A DNA stretch of 7,769 nt from Chthoniobacterales bacterium (GTDB lineage: Bacteria; Verrucomicrobiota; Verrucomicrobiia; Chthoniobacterales; UBA10450). The stretch covers positions 1 through 7,769 of the forward strand of contig JACCZQ010000516.1 in the NCBI GenBank assembly GCA_013695905.1, read 5' to 3'. Shown in pieces: positions 1 through 6,808 of this stretch; within the stretch, counting starts at the first letter, position 1; each line of letters opens with the position of its first letter. The notes under the pieces were generated by a model. It did not search any database, was not told the origin of the DNA, and worked only from the letters and a program-made list of their open reading frames with translations. Position numbers and translations under genes: made by a program.

Positions 1-124
1 GACCGAGGCTCCGTTGCGATTTCACCCGCTCCCACGCCAGCGGAAACGCGAGGGCGAAGGAAATCAGCATCCGCACCAGATTCTCGAAGAGCAGATTCCA
101 ATCGAACGAAAACGTCTCAAACAT
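1..124 (-). CDS. MgtC/SapB-family membrane protein, N-terminal fragment
   Basis: Only the first 41 codons are inside the window; the gene runs off the left edge. It starts at the ATG whose complement is 122-124, with no other in-frame start close upstream and no clear Shine-Dalgarno sequence. The peptide begins MFETFSFDWN, continues with a hydrophobic stretch (LVRMLISFALAFPLAW, about residues 16-31), then ERVKSQRSLG. A first membrane helix followed by a conserved Glu-Arg and a basic R-S/A-x-G-L/R segment is the classic start of MgtC/SapB proteins, inner-membrane proteins tied to low-Mg2+ survival and often annotated as Mg2+ transport associated. The family call rests on about 40 residues, so it is probable rather than certain. 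The gene lies on the same strand as ku and the small ORF before it, separated from them by a 141-base gap holding a hairpin repeat. Confidence 0.6.
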   Translation of the reverse strand, partial: MFETFSFDWNLLFENLVRMLISFALAFPLAWERVKSQRSLG

Positions 125-164
125 CGCTAACGATGAATCGCAGCTGCGCGTGTTTCTGCTCCGC

Positions 165-204
165 TCAGAGTGTCACGTGGAAATTGCCGGATCCGCGACT
201 CTGA
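165..204. repeat. Short inverted repeat upstream of the mgtC-like gene
   Basis: TCAGAGT (165-171) and ACTCTGA (198-204) are perfect 7-base inverted copies with a 26-base spacer. The spacer contains the 8-base palindrome CGGATCCG at 188-195. It sits between the mgtC-like start and the larger hairpin repeat. It could be an operator, part of the neighbouring repeat element, or chance, since 7-base arms are weak evidence. Confidence 0.25.
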
Positions 205-205
205 C

Positions 206-269
206 GTGGCGCAAGTTTTTAACTTGCCGGCTGCCTCTTCGAATCCTGCAAGTTAAAAACTTGCGCTAC
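206..269. repeat. REP-doublet-like hairpin element (first copy of the design)
   Basis: Perfect 17-base inverted arms lie at 211-227 (gcaagtttttaacttgc) and 248-264 (gcaagttaaaaacttgc), separated by 20 bases. The pairing extends outward to 206/269 with one G-U pair, giving a stem of about 22 bp. Each arm is itself a palindrome (gcaagtt, 3-base loop, aacttgc), so the element can fold as one long hairpin or as two small ones in tandem. There is no T-run beyond the stem on either strand, so it is not a standard intrinsic terminator. The design matches REP doublets (REPINs) that are moved by REP-associated IS200/IS605-like transposases; no such transposase is in the window. The stop codon of the small minus-strand ORF lies within the right arm's flank. 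Confidence 0.75.
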
Positions 270-472
270 AGCTGCCAGAACCGCACCACCAGCCCGGTCC
301 CGAAGATGATCATGGCCGCCGAGATGATCCCGATGATGCTGCCGGTGAGCGCGACGTCGCCTAACGAGGTGGTGAATTGCTGCGCGGTTTCGGCTTCGCC
401 GATGCAGGTGAGCACCTCCAGAAAGCACTCGCGCAGGAATGTTGTGTCGCGTTCGAGTTTCTCGAAATCCAC
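266..472 (-). CDS. Small predicted membrane protein downstream of ku, unknown function
   Basis: A 68-residue reading frame starts at a GTG (complement of 470-472), 39 bases after the ku stop codon and in the same frame. Residues 1-40 are acidic and probably helical, with two Cys (about 16 and 23). Residues about 42-65 form one hydrophobic segment (GSIIGIISAAMIIFGTGLVV) followed by RFWQL, as expected of a single-pass membrane protein. Codon use is GC-rich at third positions, like the real genes nearby. There is no good ribosome binding site, and I recognise no family. The TAG stop falls at 266-268, inside the flank of the hairpin repeat, so repeat insertion may have set or altered the C-terminus. 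The tight same-strand spacing suggests co-transcription with ku. It could still be a chance frame. Confidence 0.45.
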   Translation of the reverse strand: MDFEKLERDTTFLRECFLEVLTCIGEAETAQQFTTSLGDVALTGSIIGIISAAMIIFGTGLVVRFWQL

Positions 473-511
473 TGGTCTGCAGTGGAGCGCGCGGCGGCTG
501 GCGCGACGGGG

Positions 512-1354
512 TTACGCCGCCTTCTTGTGCTGCTTCGTCGCCCGCTTGGCTGATTTTGCAGCAGGTTTCTTTTTCGCGCTCTGCGATTTCGCGAGGCTCT
601 GCTGCAGCACGGCGACGAGGTCGATGACTTTGGTGGATTCTTTTTTCGCCTTCGGCTTGTCCTCGAGCTCCTGGCCGCCGGATTCCACTTTCTCTTCGAT
701 GACTTCGAGCAGCGCTTCGCGGTAGTCGTCGTGGTATTTCTCCGGGTCCCACTTCGCGCTCATGCTCTCGACGAGCGCTTTGGCCATGTCCATTTCGCGC
801 TTACCGGGCTCGAGTTTTTTTGGAACGTTGAGCTTCTCGGCGTCGGAGAGCTCCTGCGCGAAATGCATTAATTCCAGGACGAGCGCGTGCTTCATCGCTT
901 TCACTCCGGCGAGGTATTGGCGCGTTTTGATCACAACCTTCGCGATGCCGACTTTTTTGCCGGCGGCCAGCGCGTCGCGGAGGAGGACGTACGCTTTGTC
1001 GCCGCCTTTCTGGGGCTCGAGGTAATACGGTTTGTAGAAGAACATCGGGTCGATCTCATCGATGTCGACGAAGTCCTGGATATCGACGGTTTGCGTGGCT
1101 TCGAGATCGACGCGCTGGAAATCTTTTTCGTTCAAGACGACGAACTTCCCTTTTTCGTACTCGTAGCCTTTGACGATCTGATCCCACGGCACCTCTTTGC
1201 CGTCGGCGGCGGCGACTCTCTTATAGTTGACGGGGCTGTGGTCGGCGGCGCGGAGGAGTCGGAATTTCAAATCTTCCTTCCGCGTCGCCGGATACAGGGC
1301 GATGGGAATGTTGACCAACCCGAAGCTGATACTGCCTTTCCAGATTGCGCGCAT
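512..1354 (-). CDS. ku: Bacterial Ku, DNA end-binding protein of non-homologous end joining
   Basis: Ku forms a homodimeric ring that threads onto DNA double-strand ends and recruits the ligase LigD for non-homologous end joining. The 280-residue product has the usual length. It opens with the canonical MRAIWKGSISFGLVNIPIAL, which fixes the start at the ATG complementary to 1352-1354. The frame is open for 42 more codons upstream, but those residues do not look like Ku. Other family marks are IVKGYEYEKGKFVVL (60-74), the acidic VDIDEIDPMFFYKPYYLEP (96-114), and the helical ELMHFAQELSDAEKL (161-175). The VIDLVAVLQQSL segment (243-254) is in the C-terminal region that contacts LigD in characterised Ku. 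A Lys/Ala-rich tail (about 260-280), typical of bacterial Ku, probably binds DNA. A GGGTG lies just upstream of the start as a weak ribosome binding site. No ligD is in the window. Confidence 0.97.
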   Translation of the reverse strand: MRAIWKGSISFGLVNIPIALYPATRKEDLKFRLLRAADHSPVNYKRVAAADGKEVPWDQIVKGYEYEKGKFVVLNEKDFQRVDLEATQTVDIQDFVDIDEIDPMFFYKPYYLEPQKGGDKAYVLLRDALAAGKKVGIAKVVIKTRQYLAGVKAMKHALVLELMHFAQELSDAEKLNVPKKLEPGKREMDMAKALVESMSAKWDPEKYHDDYREALLEVIEEKVESGGQELEDKPKAKKESTKVIDLVAVLQQSLAKSQSAKKKPAAKSAKRATKQHKKAA

Positions 1355-1491
1355 GTCACCCGTAATTCGCCGTTCGGGAGGCAAATGCGTGCGGGAAAGG
1401 GAGTTCCGCCCGCCGGGAAGCGCCGCTCGCGGGACGTGTGTCGGAGTTTGCTTGCCGCCGTGGGAGGTGAGGCGGTTCACTGGCGCCTCTT
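1355..1491. promoter_or_regulatory. Divergent promoter region between ku and the TSUP gene
   Basis: These 137 bases separate two divergently oriented genes, so promoters for both must lie here or overlap the genes' 5' ends. I could not pick convincing -35/-10 pairs; the stretch is very GC-rich. A strong purine block, GGAGGTGA at 1463-1470, looks like a Shine-Dalgarno sequence but ends 21 bases before the TSUP ATG, too far for normal use, and no in-frame start lies between them. Confidence 0.4.
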
Positions 1492-2253
1492 ATGTGGGAC
1501 CTGCTGCTGCTTTGTGCGTTTTCGCTGGTGGCGGGTTTCGTGGATGCGGCGGTGGGCGGTGGTGGATTAATCCAACTCCCGGCGGCGCTGCTCCTGCTGC
1601 CGGGGGTGCCGGTGCCGACGGTGCTGGGCACGAATAAGTTCGCGTCGTTCTTCGGGACTTCGTTCGCGGTGCAGCGGTATGCGCGCCATGTGAAAATCGA
1701 TTGGGCGACGATCCTGCCGGCGGCGGTGACGGCGTTTGTCTGCGCCTTTTTGGGCTCGCGGGTGGTGACGCTGCTCGATCCCGCGCTGCTGCGGCCGCTG
1801 GTGCTGGGGTTGCTCGTGGTGGTGGCGGTTTACGTGTTTCTTGTGAAGGATCTGGGATTGATCCACGCACCGAAACACCCGCCGCACCGGGCGCGCTGGC
1901 TCGGGATGCTGGTGGGGGCGGTGCTCGGTTTTTACGACGGGTTCTTCGGGCCGGGGATGGGGAGTTTCCTTATTTTCGCCTTCGTCGGCATCTTCGGGTT
2001 CAATTTTCTCGCCGCCTCTGCGTCCGCGAAGGCGGTGAACTGGTCCACGAATCTCGCCTCGGTCATCTACTTCACCGCGACAGGCCACGTGCTGTTAGGC
2101 ACGGCGATTGCGATGGCGGTGAGCAACGTGATCGGCGCAACCCTCGGTGCGCATCTCGCCATCGCGAAAGGGAGTCGCTTTGTGCGGATTTTCTTCCTCG
2201 TCGTGGTGACTGTGCTGATCGCGAAGCTGGCGCACACGATGTGGCAGGGCTGA
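1492..2253 (+). CDS. TauE/SafE (TSUP) family membrane permease
   Basis: This is a 253-residue polytopic inner-membrane protein of the TauE/SafE family, whose characterised members move sulfite, sulfoacetate or related small organic and sulfur-containing anions. The length is typical. Two repeated halves are visible. The first carries GFVDAAVGGGGLI (15-27) and GTNKFASFFGTSFA (46-59); the second carries GFYDGFFGPGMGSFL (146-160) and KAVNWSTNLASV (180-191). Gly-rich re-entrant motifs followed by a T/S-N-K or S-T-N segment are the family hallmark. About seven to eight hydrophobic segments span the chain, with a short hydrophilic loop at 124-137 (HAPKHPPHRAR). The ATG at 1492 is the first start after an in-frame stop (1468-1470). 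The gene stands alone on its strand, divergent from ku, and its substrate cannot be inferred from the neighbours. Confidence 0.93.
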   Translation: MWDLLLLCAFSLVAGFVDAAVGGGGLIQLPAALLLLPGVPVPTVLGTNKFASFFGTSFAVQRYARHVKIDWATILPAAVTAFVCAFLGSRVVTLLDPALLRPLVLGLLVVVAVYVFLVKDLGLIHAPKHPPHRARWLGMLVGAVLGFYDGFFGPGMGSFLIFAFVGIFGFNFLAASASAKAVNWSTNLASVIYFTATGHVLLGTAIAMAVSNVIGATLGAHLAIAKGSRFVRIFFLVVVTVLIAKLAHTMWQG

Positions 2254-2708
2254 GGCAGCTTCACAGCAGTCGTGGTGGGCGATTCGCCAGGAGCAGAGTA
2301 GACGCTGGTTGCGCCGGAACCGCTTTTTTTTGTCATCGGCAGTTCTGCTTCCGGAAATGTTTGGCAGGCACATGAACACTTCCCCTTGCCCCGAATGCGT
2401 CTGCCGAGTTCCTGCCCAGCGCGCCGAGCGACCGCTTTTCCGCAATTTTGCTACTCAGCAGGAGGCGAAAAGCTGCATCCAATGAATTTTCCGAAAAATA
2501 AATGAGCTGCTGCGGCCGTTTTTCACGCGTTACATTAGTGAAAGGGAGCTTTCTGCCTCGTGCTGCGCACGCAGTGCGGGTGGATTTTTCCGCACCTGAT
2601 ATCACCCACCACAGACATTTTCCTGCTCCATCAGCGAAAGATCAGCAGCAGAATTCGCTCGCTACGGGAATTGTTCTTGCTAAGACTTACAGCCACCCCC
2701 CTCTCATT
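2254..2708. other. 455-base non-coding stretch between the TSUP gene and the secreted dockerin protein
   Basis: Besides the possible terminator, I see no credible gene, RNA gene or known riboswitch here. It is more AT-rich in parts (around 2440-2510) than the flanking genes. TCGGCAG (2336-2342) and CTGCCGA (2401-2407) are perfect 7-base inverted copies 58 bases apart, and CTGC/GCAG at 2563-2574 can form a small hairpin; both may be chance. The region probably holds the promoter and a long leader for the gene at 2709, which has no Shine-Dalgarno sequence (a C-rich CCCCCCTCTCATT precedes its ATG). Confidence 0.5.
2307..2331 (+). terminator. Possible weak intrinsic terminator after the TSUP gene
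   Basis: A short stem GGTT (2307-2310) / AACC (2318-2321) with a 7-base loop is followed, two bases later, by eight T residues (2324-2331). The U-run is good, but four base pairs is a weak stem. It lies 54 bases after the TSUP stop codon, at the expected place. Confidence 0.4.
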
Positions 2709-4352
2709 ATGACGAAATGCGCCTTTACATCCTTCCTGGCGATCGCCGCCGCATGTAGTTTTGCGGTGGTCTCGCCCGCGGTCGCGCAATCGGTCGCGAC
2801 CGACCCGGTGGGATTTACCACCACGAGCCTGCTTGGGAATTCTGATTCGTACATTTCGGTTCCTTTCGTTCGACCAGCCGCCTTCGTCGGGGGAATCCAA
2901 TCCTCGGGCGGGACCAACATCACCGTGAGCGGCAACCCCTGGACCGCGAACCAGTTTGTTTACGCCCCCGGCAGCCAGCCGAATTATTATTATGCCTTGA
3001 TCGGCCCGGCCAGCAGCGCCAATCCCAAGGAAGGCCGCACCTACCCGATCCTCAGCAACACCACGAACACGATCACGGTCGATCTCGGCGCGGACAATCT
3101 GACGGGGCTCCCGGCAAACGCGCAGCTCTCCATCATCCCAAACTGGAGCCTCGCGACCGTCTTCCCGGCATCCGACGCGAACGTCTCCTTTACGCCCACC
3201 ACTTCTGTCCCCACCTACAAAACGCAAATCCGCGTCCCCGATACGTCGACGCCGGGCACGAATCTCCCCCACAGGACCTATTACTTCGGCAACAGCGCGT
3301 GGCGCCTGCTCGGGGACGCCGCGACGGATCGCGGTGATGATCCCCTGCTCCCGGACAGCTACTTCGCCGTGCGTAATTTGAACGGCGCGCCGACCCTGCC
3401 GCTGGTCACGCTGGGTGCCGTCCTGTTGAAAAAAGTGACACTGCCTCTCAGCACCAACACGACCGGTGCACAGGATAACCCGGTGGGTCTGTTGCGTCCG
3501 CTCGACGTTAGTCTCAACGCCACCGGACTTGACCTGAGCGACGGCTCGTTTGTCGCCGGCGACGAGCTGCACCTCTTCAATAACTCTGTCGCGGGCTACG
3601 ACAAGGCTCCGCGCGTATATGTCCGGAATCCATCCGCCGCGAACGCCCGTTGGACGTGGGCGGCAGATCCGATGAACGACCGCGGTAATGAAATCATCCC
3701 GGCCGGAACAGGCTTCCTCATCCGCAAAGCATCGACGGCAGACGGGCAAGCCGCCTATTGGACGAACAGCTTCCCTGTGCAAGCCGTGAGCGCGGTTTCG
3801 CGCCTCACGCATGGTGCAGCTGGCGTTTTCGACCTCAACCTGCCGCTTTCCGGAACACCGGCCGTGGAGTCCCGCAACGCCCCCGGCGGCGCTTACAGGA
3901 TCGTCTTCACCTTTCCAAAGCCGGTAACGTTTGCCGGCGCTGTTGTCACCTCCGGTGTGGCGACGTCAGCGACACCATCCAACCTCGCGACGGACGTCGT
4001 CGCCGTCGACGTGAGCGGTGTGACCGATGTGCAACGAATCACCGTCACACTCCTCGGCGTGAACGACGGCTCGAACGCCAACGACGTGGCGGTGCGGATG
4101 GCGATCCTCGTGGGCGACGTAAACGGCAACAGCAATGTGAACGCCGCCGACGTGGGCCAAACCAAAGCCTTCTCCGGCGGGGCGGTCTCGCAGTCGAACT
4201 TCCGTGCGGATGTGAACGCCAGCGGCGGCACGATCAACGCGTCCGACATCGCATTCGTGAAATCGAAATCGGGAGGGTTCTTGCCGCCCGACACCACGAC
4301 GGAGCCGGCGAAGAAAGAGCAGCCGATCGCGCTCGCTGGCAGCGAGCGGTAG
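2709..4352 (+). CDS. Secreted TIGR02597-like protein with C-terminal dockerin-type repeats
   Basis: The 547-residue product starts at the ATG at 2709, directly ahead of a clear Sec signal peptide (MTKCAFTSF, hydrophobic core to about 22, likely cleaved after SPAVA at 26). The frame is open 69 codons further up, but that part would bury the signal peptide. Residues about 28-365 (from VATDPVGFTTTSLLGNSDSY) resemble TIGR02597, a family of unknown function that I know mainly from Verrucomicrobia. Residues about 375-467 look like a beta-sandwich (YRIVFTFPKPVTF, then VTDVQRITVTLLGV). The end has two dockerin-type Ca-binding repeats: D470-x-N472-x-N474 to D481, and D501-x-N503-x-S505 to D513. A Pro/Glu/Lys-rich tail (521-547) follows, with no membrane anchor or PEP-CTERM signal. 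No cohesin is in the window. Role unknown; probably an extracellular or cell-surface protein. Confidence 0.85.
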   Translation: MTKCAFTSFLAIAAACSFAVVSPAVAQSVATDPVGFTTTSLLGNSDSYISVPFVRPAAFVGGIQSSGGTNITVSGNPWTANQFVYAPGSQPNYYYALIGPASSANPKEGRTYPILSNTTNTITVDLGADNLTGLPANAQLSIIPNWSLATVFPASDANVSFTPTTSVPTYKTQIRVPDTSTPGTNLPHRTYYFGNSAWRLLGDAATDRGDDPLLPDSYFAVRNLNGAPTLPLVTLGAVLLKKVTLPLSTNTTGAQDNPVGLLRPLDVSLNATGLDLSDGSFVAGDELHLFNNSVAGYDKAPRVYVRNPSAANARWTWAADPMNDRGNEIIPAGTGFLIRKASTADGQAAYWTNSFPVQAVSAVSRLTHGAAGVFDLNLPLSGTPAVESRNAPGGAYRIVFTFPKPVTFAGAVVTSGVATSATPSNLATDVVAVDVSGVTDVQRITVTLLGVNDGSNANDVAVRMAILVGDVNGNSNVNAADVGQTKAFSGGAVSQSNFRADVNASGGTINASDIAFVKSKSGGFLPPDTTTEPAKKEQPIALAGSER

Positions 4353-4413
4353 CAGCGTGCTCGGCGCATCTGTGGCGCGAGTGGTGCACCTGTAGTTGGA
4401 CTCTTCCGTGGAG

Positions 4414-5259
4414 ATGAAAGGCGGCGCAGAGCGGGCGAATCTTTCCCGCCGGGCCGGGAGCTATGTCGCCCTCGTCCTTTTTGCGCTGCTCGCCGTTTTC
4501 CCAATCGTCCAGCTCGTCGGGATCGCGCTGCGACCCGCGGATCAGCTGCTCTCCACCTCCCTCCGCCCTATTCCGGCAGGCGCTACGCTGGAGAACTTCC
4601 GCGTGCTGCTGACCGAGACGCCATTCCTGCGCTGGCTCTTCAACTCCACGGTCATCGCGCTCGCAGTCACGATCACCGGCGTCGCCCTCGCGTCCACGGC
4701 GGCGTATGCGCTCTCGCGTTCCAAATTTCCCGGCCGGAGCCCGCTCCTCAGCGGTGTGCTCATCACGCAGTTATTCCCGGCCACGCTGCTGCTCGTGCCG
4801 CTCTATGTGATCCTCTTTCATCTCGGCCTCCTGAATTCCTATCTCGGCGTCATCATCCTCTACTCGGCGACCGCGCTGCCATTCTGCATCTGGCAGCTGA
4901 AGGTTTTCTACGACACCATCCCGGTCGAACTCGAAGAAGCAGCCGTCATCGATGGCTGCTCCCGCTGGCAAGCCTTCCGCCTGGTGGTGCTGCCGCTGGC
5001 CGGACCGGCGCTGGCCATCGCTGCGCTCTTCTCCTTCATCACGGCGTGGAATGAGTATGTCATCGCCGCTGTCGTTCTACGGGACGTGGAGATCTTTACG
5101 GTGCCAGTGGGTCTCCGGATGTTCGAGGCAAACATGAACACGCAGTGGGGTCTCTACGCCGCCGGTGCGCTGCTGGTTGCCATCCCCGTCGTCGCGCTCT
5201 TCGGCGTGCTCAGCCGCAGCCTCCTCCCCGGTCTTCCTTCGCACATCAGCAAAGGGTAA
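4414..5259 (+). CDS. MalG-type carbohydrate ABC transporter permease, without its partners
   Basis: This is an inner-membrane permease of the binding-protein-dependent sugar ABC importers (MalG/CUT1 type). In the 281-residue form there are six hydrophobic segments at about 16-38, 77-100, 110-134, 141-161, 197-216 and 249-269. The EAA loop that docks the ATPase is intact: ELEEAAVIDG (172-181), then R-x-x-x-x-x-LP ending at 193-194. The Arg-Ser/Lys segment after helix 2 (SRSKFPGRSP) and FITAWNEY (208-215) are also typical of MalG. I chose the ATG at 4414; the TTG at 4396, immediately after a stop codon, and the GTG at 4408 are alternatives that add 6 or 2 residues. It lies 61 bases after the dockerin protein. 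No MalF-type partner, ATPase or solute-binding protein gene is nearby, so it must work with parts encoded elsewhere or be a relic; the reading frame is undamaged. Confidence 0.93.
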   Translation: MKGGAERANLSRRAGSYVALVLFALLAVFPIVQLVGIALRPADQLLSTSLRPIPAGATLENFRVLLTETPFLRWLFNSTVIALAVTITGVALASTAAYALSRSKFPGRSPLLSGVLITQLFPATLLLVPLYVILFHLGLLNSYLGVIILYSATALPFCIWQLKVFYDTIPVELEEAAVIDGCSRWQAFRLVVLPLAGPALAIAALFSFITAWNEYVIAAVVLRDVEIFTVPVGLRMFEANMNTQWGLYAAGALLVAIPVVALFGVLSRSLLPGLPSHISKG

Positions 5260-5269
5260 GCGCCGGCAC

Positions 5270-5283
5270 GCGGCAGGAGCCGC
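5270..5283. terminator. GC hairpin between convergent genes, possible terminator
   Basis: GCGGC (5270-5274) and GCCGC (5279-5283) form a perfect 5-bp stem with an AGGA loop, 11 bases after the permease stop. A second palindrome, CCGCGCGG, follows at 5284-5291. There is no clean T-run on either strand (only a TTG-repeat tract around 5304-5315), so termination is uncertain. Convergent genes need some boundary here. Confidence 0.3.
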
Positions 5284-5327
5284 CCGCGCGGAGCTCACGC
5301 CGCTGTTGTTGTTGTCTCCAGCGCTCG

Positions 5328-6734
5328 TCAATCGTCCCCGCCGCCGTCGCGGAGTCGCTCGAGAATCTTCTCGTGGATGCCGTCGAAACCGCCGTTGCTG
5401 AAAACTGCGACCACGTCCTTCGCCTGCAGCAGCGGAATCAAGCGATCGACAATGTGCGCGGCGTCTTTCTCGTAGAAGGCGGGTCGGCCGGCCTCGGCGA
5501 TCGCCTGCACGACCGCCTCCGGGTGGAGCCGCTCCTCCTCAGGGATCTGCTCCAGTCGCGCCACTTCGGAGATGAAGACGCCGTCGGCAAGCTTCAGCGC
5601 ATCGGGGAGCTGCTGCTGAAAGACCGCGCGCCGGGTGGTGTTCGAGCGCGGCTCAAAGATGGCCCAGATACGGTGGCCGGTGTAGCGATGCCGTAACGCG
5701 GTGAGCGTTTGGCTGATCGCCGTCGGGTGATGGCCGAAGTCGTCGATCACCTTCACGCCGCGTACTTCGCCGCGGAGCTCCTGCCGCCGTGCGATGCCTT
5801 CGAAACTCGCGAGCGCTTCCCGGATTTTATCGAGCTGCGCGCCGTAGAAGCGTGCGGCTGTCACCGCCATGGCGGCGTTGCGGACATTAAACTCGCCGAT
5901 GAGCGGCAGCTCGTACGTTTCGTCGCCGAGCGTGAAGCGGGAACCTTCCGAGGAGTAAGCGACGTCCCGGATCTGCTGCGCGCAATTCTCGGAAAAGCCG
6001 ATCTCCAGAATGGGCGCGAAGCATTCCTTCGCCACATCGACGCAGTTCGGGTCGTCGCCATTCAGCAGCACCATGCCGTTCTGCGGCACGATGCGGAGCA
6101 GGTGGCGAAAGCTTGTTTTTACCTGCTCGAGATCCTTGAAGATATCGGCGTGATCGAACTCGATGTTATTCACGATCAGCAGCTCCGGCAGGTACTCGAT
6201 GAACTTCGAGCGCTTGTCGAAAAACGCGGTGTCGTACTCGTCCCCCTCGATGACGAAATGCTTCGAATCGTTAAAGAGCGCGCCCCGGCCGAGATTTTTC
6301 GGAATGCCGCCGATGACGTAGCTCGGATCGAAGCCCGCCACTTTCATGATCCAGGTGAGCAACGCGGTCGTGGTCGTTTTGCCGTGGGTGCCGGTGACGA
6401 CGAGATTGTGGCGGCCGTGCAGGAAAAAGCGCCGCAGGACCGACGGAAGCGATGAGTAATACAGCTTCCGCGTGAGCACCGCCTCCACCTCGGGGTTGCC
6501 GCGTTTCATCGCGTTGCCGATGACGACGATGTCGACGTTGTCGGGGATGTTCTCCGGGCGGTAGCCGTTGTTCAGCGCCACGCCGCGGCTTTCCAGGAAA
6601 GTGGACATCGGCGGGAAGATGTTCTCGTCCGAGCCGGTGACGGATAATCCGCGCTCGCGCAGAGCCGCCGCGACCGCGCCCATGGCTGTGCCGCAGACGC
6701 CGATGAAGTGAAAATTGTGCGGTTCACCTGTCAC
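5328..6734 (-). CDS. mpl: UDP-N-acetylmuramate:L-alanyl-gamma-D-glutamyl-meso-diaminopimelate ligase
   Basis: Mpl is a cytoplasmic ATP-dependent Mur ligase. It joins the tripeptide L-Ala-gamma-D-Glu-meso-DAP, recovered from old wall, to UDP-MurNAc, feeding it back into peptidoglycan synthesis. The 468-residue length fits. The N-terminal domain opens with HFIGVCGTAMG (9-19), the MurC/Mpl UDP-binding loop. The ATP P-loop is GTHGKTTTT (115-123, K119). EGDEYDTAFFDKRSKF (163-178) separates Mpl from MurC. NNIEFDHADIF (189-199), GEFNVRNAAMA (280-290), DDFGHHPTAI (331-340) and FEPRSNT (360-366) complete the central and C-terminal ligase domains. The start is a GTG (complement of 6732-6734). A GGAGG lies 18 bases further upstream, too far for a normal ribosome binding site. 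It is convergent with the permease and divergent from the rhodanese gene. It implies meso-DAP peptidoglycan with a recycling route. Confidence 0.97.
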   Translation of the reverse strand: MTGEPHNFHFIGVCGTAMGAVAAALRERGLSVTGSDENIFPPMSTFLESRGVALNNGYRPENIPDNVDIVVIGNAMKRGNPEVEAVLTRKLYYSSLPSVLRRFFLHGRHNLVVTGTHGKTTTTALLTWIMKVAGFDPSYVIGGIPKNLGRGALFNDSKHFVIEGDEYDTAFFDKRSKFIEYLPELLIVNNIEFDHADIFKDLEQVKTSFRHLLRIVPQNGMVLLNGDDPNCVDVAKECFAPILEIGFSENCAQQIRDVAYSSEGSRFTLGDETYELPLIGEFNVRNAAMAVTAARFYGAQLDKIREALASFEGIARRQELRGEVRGVKVIDDFGHHPTAISQTLTALRHRYTGHRIWAIFEPRSNTTRRAVFQQQLPDALKLADGVFISEVARLEQIPEEERLHPEAVVQAIAEAGRPAFYEKDAAHIVDRLIPLLQAKDVVAVFSNGGFDGIHEKILERLRDGGGDD

Positions 6735-6808
6735 GCGGGCTTCTTTAAGCTGCCTCCAGCAGTTTGGCTATGGGCAAACAAGCAAACGCCCGCAGAATTC
6801 GGCTGCCA

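Noticed and set aside
150..725. 191-codon plus-strand open frame opposite ku and the small ORF
   Set aside because: It is Ser/Arg-rich, shows no family features, and lies antisense to the well-supported ku.
1355..1480. 42-codon upstream extension of ku
   Set aside because: Ku proteins begin with MRAIWKGSISFG, which is at the ATG complementary to 1352-1354. The extension is low-complexity and overlaps the divergent promoter space.
2427..2439. AGCG-AC-CGCT followed by TTTT as a second terminator before the dockerin gene
   Set aside because: The loop would be only two bases and the stem four, too weak to support.
2463..2504. Tiny ORF (MNFPKNK) after an AGGAGG-like sequence
   Set aside because: Seven codons with a ribosome site too far upstream; nothing supports translation.
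2502..2708. 69-codon upstream extension of the secreted dockerin protein
   Set aside because: The signal peptide begins exactly at the ATG at 2709; the upstream part has no family resemblance and would place the signal internally.
2631..3812. 393-codon minus-strand open frame opposite the secreted protein gene
   Set aside because: It is an Arg/Gly-rich antisense frame of a GC-rich gene, with no recognisable domain; the plus-strand frame has a signal peptide and known domains.
5709..6455. 248-codon plus-strand open frame inside mpl
   Set aside because: It lies wholly antisense to mpl, whose motifs are all intact; the frame is a GC-rich codon shadow.
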